Of a DNA stretch of 64,000 bases, positions 1 to 10,860 are shown in pieces. Within the stretch, counting starts at the first letter, position 1; each line of letters begins with the position of its first letter. The notes under the pieces were generated by a model. It searched no databases. It was given only the letters and a program-made list of their open reading frames with translations, and was not told the DNA's origin. Made by a program: the position numbers and the translations under genes. Source of the DNA: Ischnura elegans (lineage: Eukaryota; Arthropoda; Insecta; Odonata; Coenagrionidae); the NCBI RefSeq assembly GCF_921293095.1, contig NC_060257.1:93299449-93363448 (forward strand), given 5' to 3'.

Positions 1-59
1 ACGGAGGAAACAGTAAGATGCGGGGAAGTGGCATAAACGGAAATAAGATGATAAACGCA

Positions 60-190
60 AGTGAGTCTAAGTGCTTTGAATGCGGAAAATGGGGACACGT
101 TGCCAGAAACTGTGACAATCCTAGATGCTATGCTTGTGGCAACCGTGGTCATGTAGTGAGAGAGTGCGATCAAAAGAGGGCTGAAATAAA
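60..190 (+). other. Copia gag zinc-knuckle region
   Basis: Two consecutive CCHC knuckles are readable ([14 protein letters not shown] and [14 protein letters not shown]). These bind the element's RNA in the particle. Two close knuckles with a basic tail are usual for arthropod Copia gag. Part of the fossil at 1-3791. Confidence 0.9.
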
Positions 191-719
191 CAGGAACCGA
201 GGAGAAAATGAAAACAAGAGTGAAGTGGCCACAGACCGATTCAGAGCATGTATTCTAAGGACTCCTACTTCTAACTACGGCAAATCTTCGTGGGTCGTGG
301 ACTAGGGAGCTTCAGATTACATGACGCCGCATCGTGAATTTTTCAACACCTTCAAGGAACTGCGTGGGTCTGTAGCTTTGGGCAAGGGGAGAGCGGACGT
401 TAAAGGAGTTGGAACTGTTAACGTCAATTTGACAGAAGCATGTGGAGGTTGGACATTGGGATTGACCAGAGTGCTGTATGTACCCGAACTGGAGTGCAAC
501 CTGATCTCTTTGAAGCGCCTAGCTGACAATGGAATTAGAGTTACGTTTGATAAGAACAGCGCTATTGGTTCCGACGATGGCGTACCTCTATTTACTGCTC
601 GTGAGTCAGGTGGTCTGTATTTACTAGACTGCAAAGAGGAATCATGAGGGGCAGTGGCGGTAAGTGAGAGCGAGACCACATCACAAGATCCTGATGAAGA
701 TGTGGAAGCTATTGCATTG

Positions 720-1560
720 AGGACTGCGAAAACGTGGCACCAACGTCTTGGGCACCTTCATGAGGCAGCAATTAATAAGATACCTGGTCTGAAGGAGGTG
801 AAGGAAGACGGAAAGGAGAAGTGCACAGTATGCATACAAGGAAAGATGACTAGAAAAGGATACCCAAAACAAAGTGATAGAAAGTTGGAATGTCCATTAG
901 ACATGGTACATAGTGACCTCATGGGAAAAATCTGTCCTACATCAAATGGCGGTGCGCAGTACATATTGACTTTCACAGATGATTTTTCAAGATATTTGAG
1001 AGTATATTTTCTTGCCAAGAAGAGTGAAACCTTTGATAAATTTTTACAGTTTAAGGCTGAATATGAGAATTTTCAAGGGACCAAGCTGAAGTCCATTCAG
1101 ACAGACGGTGGAGGAGAATATTGCAGTGACAAATTTGAGAGTTTCTTGAAACAAAATGGTATCGTGCACAGGAAAACTGTTCCTTATTGTCCTCAGCAGA
1201 ATGGAGTATCCGAGAGACAGAATAGGACACTGGCAGACATGATTCGTTGTTTGATTATTCAATCAGGAGTACCGGCAAACTTCTGGGCAGAGGCCGCGAA
1301 TACTGCTTGTTACATCCGCAATCTATGTCCATCTAGAGCGATAGGAGACCGAAGCCCCTTCGAGCTGTGGACTGGTGAAAGCCTGAAAGAGGATGATTTA
1401 AAGCGATTGAAAGTTTTTGGTTGCAGAGCTTGGCTAGCTGTAGAAAGCGAGGGAAAATTCGGATCTAGAGCAGAAGAATGTGTTTTCTTAGGTTTTGAGC
1501 AGCATGTGAAGGGATACAGGCTTTGGCACTTGAAAAGGAAAAAGGTGGTAATTGGGCATA
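720..1560 (+). other. Copia integrase region
   Basis: A GAG-pre-integrase module with the H-H-C-C zinc site (WHQRLGHLH, then CTVCIQGK) is followed by the integrase core, including TDGGGEY and a PQQNGVSERQNR stretch with the last catalytic glutamate, and then the Copia-type tail (KVFGCRAW, FLGF). It inserts element DNA into the genome in intact relatives. Part of the fossil at 1-3791. Confidence 0.92.
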
Positions 1561-2059
1561 ATGTGGAATTTGAGGAAAACAAGTTTCCATTTAAGGAAAA
1601 TGTAAGGGACCAGATGAGAGAGGAAGCGGAGGGTCGAATCAGAGTAGATGGTCTGAATGATGAGGACTTTGAGTGGGAAGAAGAAGATTTAGAAGAGAAT
1701 GAGTCTAAGGAAGTGAATCTGGTGGGAGTGGAAAGGGAACATGGTGAGTTGATAGAATGGGAGAATGATGAGATAGAACAAGTGGACGTACAGCAACCTG
1801 AAGTGACTCTCAGGCATAGCAGCAGAATCCCAAAACCAGTGCATTGTCCCTGTTGCAAAATGACAATATTCAGCAAAACCCTACCGTGCTGTGAGCCCAG
1901 CTGCATGGAGCCTAGCAACGTGGAAGAGGCACTGAGTGGAGGGGAAGCTGAACACTGGCGAGCTGCTATGATGGAAGAGCTAGAAAATCTCAAGAGGAAG
2001 GGTACCTATGAAATTGTGAAGAAACCCGCAGGTAAGAATGGTCTGGGTTGTAAATGAGT

Positions 2060-3430
2060 TTTGAAGGTTAAGCAAAAGCCTGACGGTACCGTTGAACGAT
2101 ATAAAGCTCGATTAGTAGCTCAAGGTTTCTCCCAAATACCTGGTATAGATTTCAAAGAGACTTATTCCCCTGTGATTAAACGTAAAAGCATTAGATTGTT
2201 AATGGCTTTAGCAGTGGAAAATGGGTGGGTTCAAGAGCATGTGGACGTTCTCTCAGCATATCTGAACAGTCCATTGCATGAGGAAGTATATATGAAACAA
2301 CCGAAATACTTTGAGGAGGGAGGTCAAAATTATGTGTGTAAACTAAATAAGTGTATCTATGGTCTTAAACAAAGTGGGAGAGAGTGGTATGAACATATTG
2401 ATAAAGTACTCTGTGACCTAAAACTTAAGAGACTTACAAGTGATCCATGTGTGTATTGTGATGAGGAGAAGAAACTCATAATAGGAGTATATGTAGATGA
2501 TTTGGCATTGTGGGGAAAGAAATGTAAAGTTGAGTGGGCCAAACAACAATTATCTAGTGTATTGGAAGTCAGAGCATTGGGTAATATGTACCAGATGTTA
2601 TCCTTGCATGTTGTGAGACCTAATGATATAGAAATAATTATTGATCAACACCATTATGTAAAACAAGTTCTGTGTGAATATGGTATGTCAGATTGCAAAG
2701 GTCGTGTGTCACCCCTCGAAGTAAATGGAGAGGGAGAATCAGAAAGAGACAGTGATAAATTTGACCAATATCTGTATCGCAAGGCAGTTGGTAATTTGTT
2801 GTACCTATCCGGATCTAGCAGACCTGATTTGTGTTATGCTGTGTGTAAAATCAGTCAAAAGTGTAATGACCCAACAAAGAAGGACTGGAACGATGTTAAA
2901 CATATATTGAGATACCTTAAGCATACCTGTGACTTAAAGTTGAACTATGAAAAGAAAAATGCACCCATTGAGATTTATTGTGATTCTGATTGGGCAAATG
3001 ACAAGGATTGTAGAAAATCTATCAGTGGATATGTAGTGTTGCTTGCTGGAGCTGCAATTTGTTGGCAGACTCGTAAACAAAGTGTGGTAGCATTATCTAC
3101 TGTCGAAGCTGAGTATATTGCAATGTGTGAGGCGACGAAGGAGGCACTGTGGTTGACATCAATCCTTGATGAATTGGGACAATCCAGATTTGCTGGAACC
3201 CCTTGTAAAATATTTGCTGATAATCAGGGAGCTATTTCTTTCAGTAAAAATAGAATTGCTTCAGAGAAATTAAAACATTTGGAGGTCAAGTACAATTTTG
3301 TAAGAGATTGTGTAGAAAAGGGGAAGGTGTATTTTGAGTATGTTCAAAGTAAAAATAACTTGGCCGACTTGTTTACTAAATCTGTAACTGGTGTTAAAAC
3401 TAACGATTTTGTGTCCAAGTTGGGACTAAG
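2060..3430 (+). other. Copia reverse transcriptase and RNase H region
   Basis: Copia hallmarks are readable: YKARLVAQGF, the palm segment with HVDVLSAYLN, the YVDD active site, then the RNase H region with CDSDWA, AEYIA and ADNQGAISF motifs. The block runs nearly to the polypurine tract. Part of the fossil at 1-3791. Confidence 0.93.
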
Positions 3431-3515
3431 ATAATTCTGTTTGTGAGAAGCACATTTATTTTTTTTTGTTGATGTAGTTATGTTCGTTTTGTGTCTGATA
3501 TCCGACAAGGGGAAG

Positions 3516-3791
3516 TGTTGGGGTTTTCAATGTTGTGTCGGCTATCAGCCAGCAGGGTTGGCAGGCGTGGGGAGGCGCTGCTCATTTTTTTATGTTGTAC
3601 CAGTTGGTACTGGTCGTGCAGTCGCGCGAGAGATGTAAGAAGGTGACAGTCATAAAATTTATTTGCTCTCAACTTATGTGTACCTATTATTGCCTACACA
3701 AGTTCCACTGCCAATCAGCCAACAGAAAACTCCCCCGTCTCGAAAGGGTCAGGTAGTTATTCTTATTTTGTTACAATATCATTTAGTAACA
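3516..3791 (+). repeat. Copia 3' LTR
   Basis: A purine run (aaggggaag) at 3507-3515 is the likely polypurine tract. It is followed by TGTTGGGG, and the block ends ...TAACA, giving TGTT/AACA inverted termini and a 276-bp LTR. The 5' LTR is outside the window, so the boundaries rest on the termini and the polypurine tract alone. Confidence 0.75.
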
Positions 3792-4011
3792 CCTGTGACT
3801 CAGTTATTACATACAAAAAAGCCTGTTGTCAAAAAATAGTCCGCGAATATCCCACAATGGTTGCCAATGTCCGTGGGGCGAAATAGGAATATAGGGGATC
3901 AAAATAGGATATTCCAGGAATATCCCGTAATGGCTCGCAATAACCCTGGGACGAAATAGGAATATTGGGGATCAAAATGGGATATTCCTGGAATATCCTC
4001 TGCTGTGTGGG
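3792..4011. repeat. Right end of a CCC/GGG element with ggaatattcc-type subterminal repeats
   Basis: The block ends ...CTGCTGTGTGGG and its reverse complement closely matches 53281-53440, which starts CCCACACAGCAG. Inside are two units of about 88 bp rich in the near-palindromic words ggatattcc and ggaatatcc. The copy at 53281 has one unit. The left part of this element is cut off by the Copia insertion and the window edge. No coding sequence. Confidence 0.8.
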
Positions 4012-4850
4012 TGGTCCAGTAAATGAACTATCTGGCATGAATCCATGAAAATGGTTTATGTATATTGGACGTAAATATATGTATATTTTACGTCAATTCT
4101 AAAAGTATATGGAATGTAAATAATTTACATTCAGTTAACATTAAATGTATCGATAAATGGGCCAGAAAATAGGTTTAAATCAATCACGTATTAAATAAGA
4201 CAGCATTTTATGTTGACCTAAAATAAAAGTTAACAACATTTTCTATGTAAATATTTCCGAGTATATGATATGTAAATTTTACATATTTCAATATACTTTA
4301 CATAGTTTACCAAGATTGACTTAAAAAATATGTATATTATACCTCGTGTGCTGACTGGGCTGTTACTGATTCCATCATGATAACAGGGTATTTTAGTGAA
4401 ACTGTAGACTTCGTCGGCGCCGAAAGTCGATGCCGAGAAATGGAAAGGTAGCTGATGTGCATCTGAAATGTTTTATAGTTCATAACATAGGCCGTTTTCC
4501 AATTCGCAAGACTTGTGTATATTATTGGCGAAAGCGTATACTCATGTGAAATGTGTATTCTTTTGGCAGTCCGGTAGAGAGTCTTATGGTGAACTTATTT
4601 CCACCTCGAAGCTGTCGATGATACTTTCAACTTAAAAATACCTTGCCTGGAGGGCGACAGGAAGCTCTGAGGAAGCCAGGCTATCAATGTTTCAATTTAG
4701 TAGCGATAATATAGACGAACTTCCAACACAATCTACCATCTTGTGACTCAAAAACCCTGAAGCCACTTCCTATTCTGCAGAAAGAATCGGTCAATCGAAC
4801 TTCGATCAATATAATAAACACAACGTCTTCAGGTGTTAAGAAGTTACTTT
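4012..4850. other. No gene seen; AT-rich, with a palindromic-word cluster
   Basis: From 4030 to 4350 there are repeated short inverted words of the atgtaaat/atttacat and gttaac type. They could be a decayed subterminal array of another element, but I see no matching terminal inverted repeat. From 4350 to 4850 I see nothing recognisable. Confidence 0.4.
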
Positions 4851-5112
4851 TGTAATTTAATATAATTTAATTTAATTGCTTTAACAGGCAAAATGCCCAT
4901 ATTACCATATAAACACATTATCAAAATAATAAACAAATCAGTACCATAGCATCAACAGATGTTATAAGACACAGTAGAACATCACATAAACACATTATAA
5001 AATACAATTATCTAAACATTCTCAATATAAAATAGAGTATGTATATCACAATAAAATACAATATAAAATACAACATGTATATCACAATAAAATGCATAGA
5101 AACAAAAAAAAA

Positions 5113-5463
5113 TCATTCACAGATGTCACATTCTTTATAGCAAACAATCTTTAAATTCCTAATTTGGGTAATTGAAGAGTTAAATACATCCAGTGAACTT
5201 CCAAAGAGATTAAAATTCCTCAATATTCTTTCAATTGGGGCACCATGACCATAAGAAGTCCTGTGGTAGTTGTTCGAAAACACTAGGTTAGTCCTTGTAT
5301 TGTGAGATGGAACTCTTAGATTGACAGCACCAAGAAGATCTGGAGACACAGTTCTATTATTTAAAACTTTATACAAAAATATTAAATCTGCCTTAACTCT
5401 TCTATGGCAAAAAGTGTCTAATTGAAGCATAGAAAGTATTACCCCATAATAGAGTATGTGCAC
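5113..5463 (-). pseudogene. C-terminal piece of LINE ORF2
   Basis: The minus-strand translation carries the CR1/Jockey C-terminal signature: RRVKADLIFLYKVLNN, VPSHNTRTN, and a closing IRNLKIVC stretch. It follows on from the ORF2 frame at 7480-10029 across the inserted element, with spacing that fits family members. The reading frame on the two sides differs by one base after removing the duplicated target site, so the LINE had probably taken a frameshift or lost a base as well. Confidence 0.85.
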
Positions 5464-7521
5464 TCGGGAGGAATACGATTGAAATGCAGTTTATTCGATA
5501 AAGTGTATCGTAAATATCATTACTTTCGATTAACAGCATTAATTGTTGCTTAGTTTGTTTAATAATTACTATTTAATATGCATTGTTTTCGCAACGATAT
5601 TAGGCAGACGAAAATGCTCATCTATTGGCTCCTCGGTATGTGACGTCATTCTGGTCTATCCATAGATCTTATGGGTCTATCTCATCAGCGTGCAATGTGT
5701 TTATCGTGTTATGATCGTGTTTATGATTCAATAAACTATGTGTGCATTGGAAAAAGTTGGTGGATCTGATCTGTGTAAAGGGAAATACGTTTAAGTGCTT
5801 ATCATGAATCAGGTTTCGTGAGGGTTTCTTCAGATAATATCCTGAAGGTGGATGCTTCAATGATTGACCGTGCTGATTATGTTGGACTATACCTACATGC
5901 CTCGGCACGAAGTTTTAATGTTGAACTGGAGCTTTTTTGTTGTCTTGTCTCATTCATAATAAAGAGAAATGGACGGGAAACCTCATCGGAAATTAGGTCT
6001 AACATAAGTGAATTAAGTAAGATTGTTTACAGTAGGTAATTGGCCAAAAGTTTGTTAGCACGATTCGAAGGTTTACGGAAGTAAAAGTGCCGGTAGGTAG
6101 ATATCTATCGATATTTGTATTATTGTCATTTCAAATACCGATCATAATTTAATTTACCTATTTAACTATTTTCTATTCTATTATTATTTAACCTACTGAC
6201 TCGCGAAAAATAATTTTTCATATTCATTTATGGCCCGTGGTGACTGGATGAATATCCATAGTTAATTATTAAATTGCCGTTACTGAGCTGGGTTCTTCTT
6301 CTTCTGGGCTATTTAAGGTTTTAAACGTAAGCACAAATAACTGAAGTTACATTTTGGTCCAGTTTAAGCAGTAATCTGATCTTAATTTCTTTTAAAAAAA
6401 ACGCACTTTTAGTCGACGTATTTGTTCTTTCGTAGAATTAATGTATTCAAAAGCAGAGTTCTGATTATCTCAATGTTTCTACAAGTTATTTTCAGTTCGC
6501 TAACATAGATATGTCAGTCAGATGTACATTTGTTTGGTTGAGGTTTATGAATAGCATTTGTGAGGTATATCTAAAAATTGGTTATTGAAAACTTGGTCCG
6601 GATGAATGACGGAAATCTCTCGGGCTGGAAATCAAATGTTTGATAGTTAGATGAGACGATTACTTTTCATTCATTCGGTTTCAATATGCTTCTCGAAGCA
6701 TTTGTTAGCACAATTTAATAATTGGTTCATTTTATATTTCTTCACAGCATAAGTTTATTGGTTTTCAAGGTACAAGTGTCTTGTTATGACTACCCATTAA
6801 GCGAGGAATCCCTGCGCGCGGTGCATTTCCAAAAAGTAGTCCCGACTTGTGATACGTAATAATGAGCTTATTTCACACCCGATTTAGAAAATATTAGCAT
6901 CACTGTGTTTGGAATTAAATTACAAACATTTTGAATACCCAAACTATCACTTTTTATCGAAAATTAAATTCCCGTTTTTTAGTTAGTAGTACGGGTACAG
7001 TTACTAAGTTAGTTACTAATTAGTGACTTAGTTTTCACGAATTAAGTCGTACTATTTCAAAGATCATCACTGTTTAAGTGTCTCTTAATTTCAATGTCAC
7101 TATAAATCTTCAAACGAACGCAAATGCGAGAACCGAGGAGTAAGAAATACGATTAGGTAGTTCGAGGTAGAAAAGTTGATAAGAGTCTTGTCATCAGCGT
7201 AACCGAGAAACCAATGAATTAAAAGATGTAGATGATGGCATGTACACACTTTAAATCTAGTTCATAAGGCATTCCATGGCTTCTTTCAAAACTCTGTATA
7301 CGCTGTAGAGGGGCTCACCCTAAAGAACAAGGAATGCCTGAGAACACGTCGAACAAAATGACGTCACAGCCTTGAAAATATGGCCGACTGGTGTTTCAGC
7401 GCATCATTAATTTTGCAAATTTTAATAATTAATATCTTGCTTAAAAAGTACCTCTCTATTCTCAGACTCGGAATTTAGCCTAATTGAGGTGTAAATTCTT
7501 TTTTAAGATCACTTCCCAAAA
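5464..7521. mobile_element. Unclassified element inserted in the LINE, 8-bp target duplication
   Basis: 2,058 bp flanked by an exact direct repeat ATGTGCAC (5456-5463 and 7522-7529) that interrupts LINE ORF2. The ends (TCGGGAGG and CTTCCCAAA) are only weakly inverted. Both ends carry a gtgacgtcatt word in opposite orientation about 150-180 bp inward (near 5640 and 7360), suggesting long decayed inverted repeats. No coding region is recognised; the short open frames have no family signature. An 8-bp duplication fits hAT, P or Merlin-like elements, but the termini fit none clearly. Confidence 0.7.
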
Positions 7522-10029
7522 ATGTGCACATACTCTAATGATTTTGAAATGAACATACCTAAGTAATTTGTGCTGAATTCTCTCAATACGTTTGAGTTGT
7601 GTACTCTTGTATGGCCACCACACAATAGAAGCATATTCAGTTATCGGACGTATTAAAGTAGTGTACAAATGCCCTAAAATGTCAATGTGAAAATTCCTTG
7701 CATTCCTAATCACAAAACCAAGGCTTTTCATTGATTTCTTTACGACATAGTCAAGATGAAAGTTAAAACTAAGCTTATTATCAAATAAGACTCCAAGGTC
7801 TTTAATTTTTTCTACATTAGTTAATACCATATTATCAAGAGTATAATAATTGATATTAGGTGACATCGATTTGCCAAATGAAATACAATTGCACTTTGAA
7901 ACATTGATGCACAAACCATTTTGTTGACACCAAAGTGAGAATCTGTCCAAATTTTCTTGTAGATTATTGACATCATTCTTGCTATCAGCAACAGAAAAAA
8001 TCTTTAAGTCATCGGCAAACATTAAAAATTTAACACCGGAAAAAATAAATGACACATCGTTCACAAAAAGCAAAAATAGCAATGGACCCAAGTGAGAGCC
8101 TTGAGGAACACCAGATAAGGCAATAATTTCATTGGATATCTGGTGATTGATTTTCACCGAGAGCCTTCGATTTGAAAGATAATTTTCCAACCAGGATAAT
8201 AAACTGCCAGAAAACCCAATACCCTTCAGTTTTAATAATAGTAATGGAATGTTGACTGAGTCAAAAGCCTTACTTAGGTCAGTATATATTGCATCTACTT
8301 GATGCCCATATTCAAGATTCACTTCAATAAACTTACGATATTCTAGTAAATTAGTAGTAGTTGATCGACCCCTCATAAATCCATGCTGTGAATCACTGAT
8401 AAAGTTTTTAAAAAGAGGGGTCAGCTTGCTTACCACCAATTTTTCGAACACCTTGGGTATGGATGATTGTATGACCACTGGCCTGTAGTTTTTAACATCT
8501 CCTATGTCACCAGACTTATAAATAGGAACAATGTAGCTTAGCTTCCACATGTGATGATAAATACCAGAGCCGAGTGACTTATTGAAAATCATAGTCAATG
8601 GGTAAGCCAAAATCATGTGGCACTCTTTCAGTATAGATGCTGGAATTCCATCAGGGCCAACACTTTTGTTGCAATCAAGAGACTTAAGAGCAGAATCAAC
8701 TTCCATAACATGGATTGACAACTCTGGTAAATTCATTTGGTTGAAATACTTATCGACATAAGAGTATACATTACCTGAAGAATACACACTTGAGAAATGT
8801 TTAGCAAACAAGTTAGAAATATCAAAAGGATTATCTGCTTGCAGGTTATCAAGACCCATTGTTTTCGACCAACCATTTGAAGATCTTAGAGTTTTAATGT
8901 AATTCCAGAAATACTTAGGATTTCGTGACAGACTTAGTTCAATATTTTTAATATGATCCATGTAGCAGTCTCTGAGTAGATTCTTGACACTGGCCCTAAG
9001 TTTTGAAAAATTGTTATAGTGAGTTAATAAACCAGTCTCCTTATAATGCTTATGCGCAATCTTCTTTTCAGTTATAAGATTCCGGACCTCCTCGGAATAC
9101 CAAACAGGAAATTTCCTTTTTCTAACATTTACAATGGGTACATGTAATTTGATGGAATTTAATAAATATTCGTAAAATTTATCCACCAAGCAGTTGAAAG
9201 GTAATACCATAAGCGAAGGCCAGTCAATATTCGAAAGATGAGCAGATAGACCCTTAAAATCACACTTCTTAAAATTAAGCACTTGATGAGTAAATTCCAC
9301 CTGTTCATTGGGGGATTGGATGAATGTAGTTAGTAAAGGCGGGTGGTGTAAATCCGGTTCAACCAAATGGTCCTCACATTTATCCACAGTGATTTTATCA
9401 AATGAGCTAAAACATAAGTCAAGCAGTCTATTATTCTTGTTGCACACGTAGTTAATTTGTCTTAAATTTAAAGATAAGAAAGTATCATAGACTAGCTCAC
9501 ATGCACTTGAGTTATGTACCTTAGAAGATTCAGCACCGTTTACCATGGATATGTAGTCGGGCAAATTAAAATCACCAATAAATAAAAATTGACAATTAGG
9601 ATACATGTACACTACATTCTCCACTGTTTCACAATATTGTCTATATGTATCCAACGTAGATCCAGGGGGAATATAGGCATTGCACAAAATCACTTGACTA
9701 CAGCCAAAAGTAACACTCAAAATAACTATCTCCAAGTTGTTCACAGGTAAAATTATTTGTTTGACACAAAAGGTATTCTTTACCGCTAGGAGCACACCAC
9801 CACCTCTTCCTTTACCCGTTGCACTCACAGACCTATCACAGCGAAATATCACATAATCTTGCAAACCCAGCTCCTTGTCAGATATACTATCCACTAACCA
9901 CGTCTCAGTTAAAACAAGAATATCATAACTGTTAAACAAAGGAACACTGCAGCGAAAATCATCTAGTTTACTACGTAATCCCCGGCATTTTTGATAATAC
10001 ATCATACATGTGTGCACTTTTGGTTTCAA
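7480..10029 (-). CDS. LINE ORF2: endonuclease and reverse transcriptase, C-terminus cut off
   Basis: The open frame covers 849 codons. The first ATG is at 10005, eight codons in; the frame itself opens with TTG at 10029. Residues about 10-235 are an AP-like endonuclease (LTETWL, GGGVLLAVK, GDFNLP). Residues about 450-740 are a reverse transcriptase with LSKAFDSVN, SGVPQGSHLGPLLF and the FADD box near residue 670. Together they nick the target and copy the LINE RNA into it. The last 14 codons come from the inserted element that starts at 7521, so the native C-terminus is found separately at 5113-5463. Confidence 0.93.
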   Translation of the reverse strand: MKPKVHTCMMYYQKCRGLRSKLDDFRCSVPLFNSYDILVLTETWLVDSISDKELGLQDYVIFRCDRSVSATGKGRGGGVLLAVKNTFCVKQIILPVNNLEIVILSVTFGCSQVILCNAYIPPGSTLDTYRQYCETVENVVYMYPNCQFLFIGDFNLPDYISMVNGAESSKVHNSSACELVYDTFLSLNLRQINYVCNKNNRLLDLCFSSFDKITVDKCEDHLVEPDLHHPPLLTTFIQSPNEQVEFTHQVLNFKKCDFKGLSAHLSNIDWPSLMVLPFNCLVDKFYEYLLNSIKLHVPIVNVRKRKFPVWYSEEVRNLITEKKIAHKHYKETGLLTHYNNFSKLRASVKNLLRDCYMDHIKNIELSLSRNPKYFWNYIKTLRSSNGWSKTMGLDNLQADNPFDISNLFAKHFSSVYSSGNVYSYVDKYFNQMNLPELSIHVMEVDSALKSLDCNKSVGPDGIPASILKECHMILAYPLTMIFNKSLGSGIYHHMWKLSYIVPIYKSGDIGDVKNYRPVVIQSSIPKVFEKLVVSKLTPLFKNFISDSQHGFMRGRSTTTNLLEYRKFIEVNLEYGHQVDAIYTDLSKAFDSVNIPLLLLKLKGIGFSGSLLSWLENYLSNRRLSVKINHQISNEIIALSGVPQGSHLGPLLFLLFVNDVSFIFSGVKFLMFADDLKIFSVADSKNDVNNLQENLDRFSLWCQQNGLCINVSKCNCISFGKSMSPNINYYTLDNMVLTNVEKIKDLGVLFDNKLSFNFHLDYVVKKSMKSLGFVIRNARNFHIDILGHLYTTLIRPITEYASIVWWPYKSTQLKRIERIQHKLLRYVHFKIIRVCAHFWEVILKKNLHLN

Positions 10030-10832
10030 TAGTTTTTTGACAAGACCGGAACGATTTTTGGGTTTCCAGTGACATACCTAATAGTGTCATCCTCACCATT
10101 GGCCTTCCGAGTTTCCAGTTCCAATCTAAGTTTATCCAAAAATTTACGTTGCGCCGGAGTCTTATCAGAGCTAATAGACAACTTCGATCCTGCTGTTACC
10201 TTGCTCTTTAATTTCAAAATTTGTGCAACTTCCCTCACTGAATTCAAAATCACTTTCACCGGCCTGGGTTTATCACCATTTGAATTTTTACCCAGCCTCA
10301 CAACCTTAATGTCATTGACACAAACTTCACCAGCCTTTGTCAGGAGTTGACCAACACTACTTTTATCCTCCGCGATCCTACTGTCAATGTTGTCGCATTT
10401 TGACTCCGGCATATTATATATGATAATATTGCACTCACGGCGTCTTCTATCTTCAAGTTCCTGAGCAATATCATCCAAGACGTCTTCATTCGATGATACA
10501 TTCGTTCCCGAGACAATCTGATCCTTTAAATTTTCAATGTCACGCTTCATCACATCAAACTCAGTTTTAAAAAGAGACAACAAATCACGTCTAACTGACT
10601 CCACCATCTCATCAAGGTTCGTGCTATAATTTAAAAATTGTTCACAGCGATCACATAGAAATTTGAGGCGCCTATCTTTGACCGTCTTAGCCGATATCTT
10701 GTCGGCGTCGGCACGCGAGAGGCCTGAACACAGAACGTGTACCGGCAAATTACACTTATCACAAGCTATCTCCTTCTCGTTTTTTACTATCTGGTGACAG
10801 TGAACACAATTTTGAGGAGAATCACTTCCCAT
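10026..10832 (-). CDS. LINE ORF1: PHD-finger nucleic-acid-binding protein
   Basis: 268 residues with an ATG start. Residues about 9-65 form a PHD-like C4HC3 zinc finger (CVHC, CDKC, HVLC, CDRC). Residues about 70-130 look like a coiled coil. The C-terminal half (NIIIYNMPESK, VVRLGKNSNGDKPRPVKV) resembles the RNA-binding domain of CR1-type ORF1 proteins, which coat the LINE RNA. The stop codon overlaps the first codon of the ORF2 frame (TTGA), so ORF2 may be made by reinitiation. The reading frame looks whole. Confidence 0.88.
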   Translation of the reverse strand: MGSDSPQNCVHCHQIVKNEKEIACDKCNLPVHVLCSGLSRADADKISAKTVKDRRLKFLCDRCEQFLNYSTNLDEMVESVRRDLLSLFKTEFDVMKRDIENLKDQIVSGTNVSSNEDVLDDIAQELEDRRRRECNIIIYNMPESKCDNIDSRIAEDKSSVGQLLTKAGEVCVNDIKVVRLGKNSNGDKPRPVKVILNSVREVAQILKLKSKVTAGSKLSISSDKTPAQRKFLDKLRLELETRKANGEDDTIRYVTGNPKIVPVLSKNY

Positions 10833-10860
10833 TTTTATCTAAATCAATGAAATTTCAGAA

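Larger units (their letters stand above)
1..3791 (+). mobile_element. Ty1/Copia LTR retrotransposon, 3' part, fossil
   Basis: The element starts before the window. Parts seen in order: gag zinc knuckles, a protease remnant, GAG-pre-integrase and integrase, Copia-type reverse transcriptase with a YVDD box, RNase H, and a 3' LTR. Integrase before reverse transcriptase is the Copia order. It is a broken copy with a small number of breaks (about two or three), so old but still readable over most of its length. The sequence right after the LTR is the inner part of another DNA element (3792-4011), so the Copia copy inserted into that element. Confidence 0.93.
4850..10860 (-). mobile_element. CR1/Jockey-group LINE, split by an insertion
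   Basis: Minus-strand non-LTR retrotransposon with ORF1 (PHD finger), ORF2 (endonuclease and reverse transcriptase) and a 3' tail. The ORF2 C-terminal part lies at 5113-5463, separated from the rest by a 2,058-bp insertion (5464-7521). The 3' end is near 4850-4865, where the minus strand reads gcattttgcctgttaaag and then AT-rich aattaaattaaatta, as in many arthropod CR1/Jockey tails. The 5' end is somewhere above 10832 and I could not fix it. No target duplication was found. Confidence 0.9.

Noticed and set aside
1310-1993. 227-codon minus-strand frame
   Set aside because: Antisense shadow of the Copia integrase region; serine-rich composition follows from the complementary codons.
3460-3480. 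A gypsy LTR start suggested by tgttgatgtagtt near 3467
   Set aside because: Short chance match to the LTR start at 13086; the context is the Copia 3' end.
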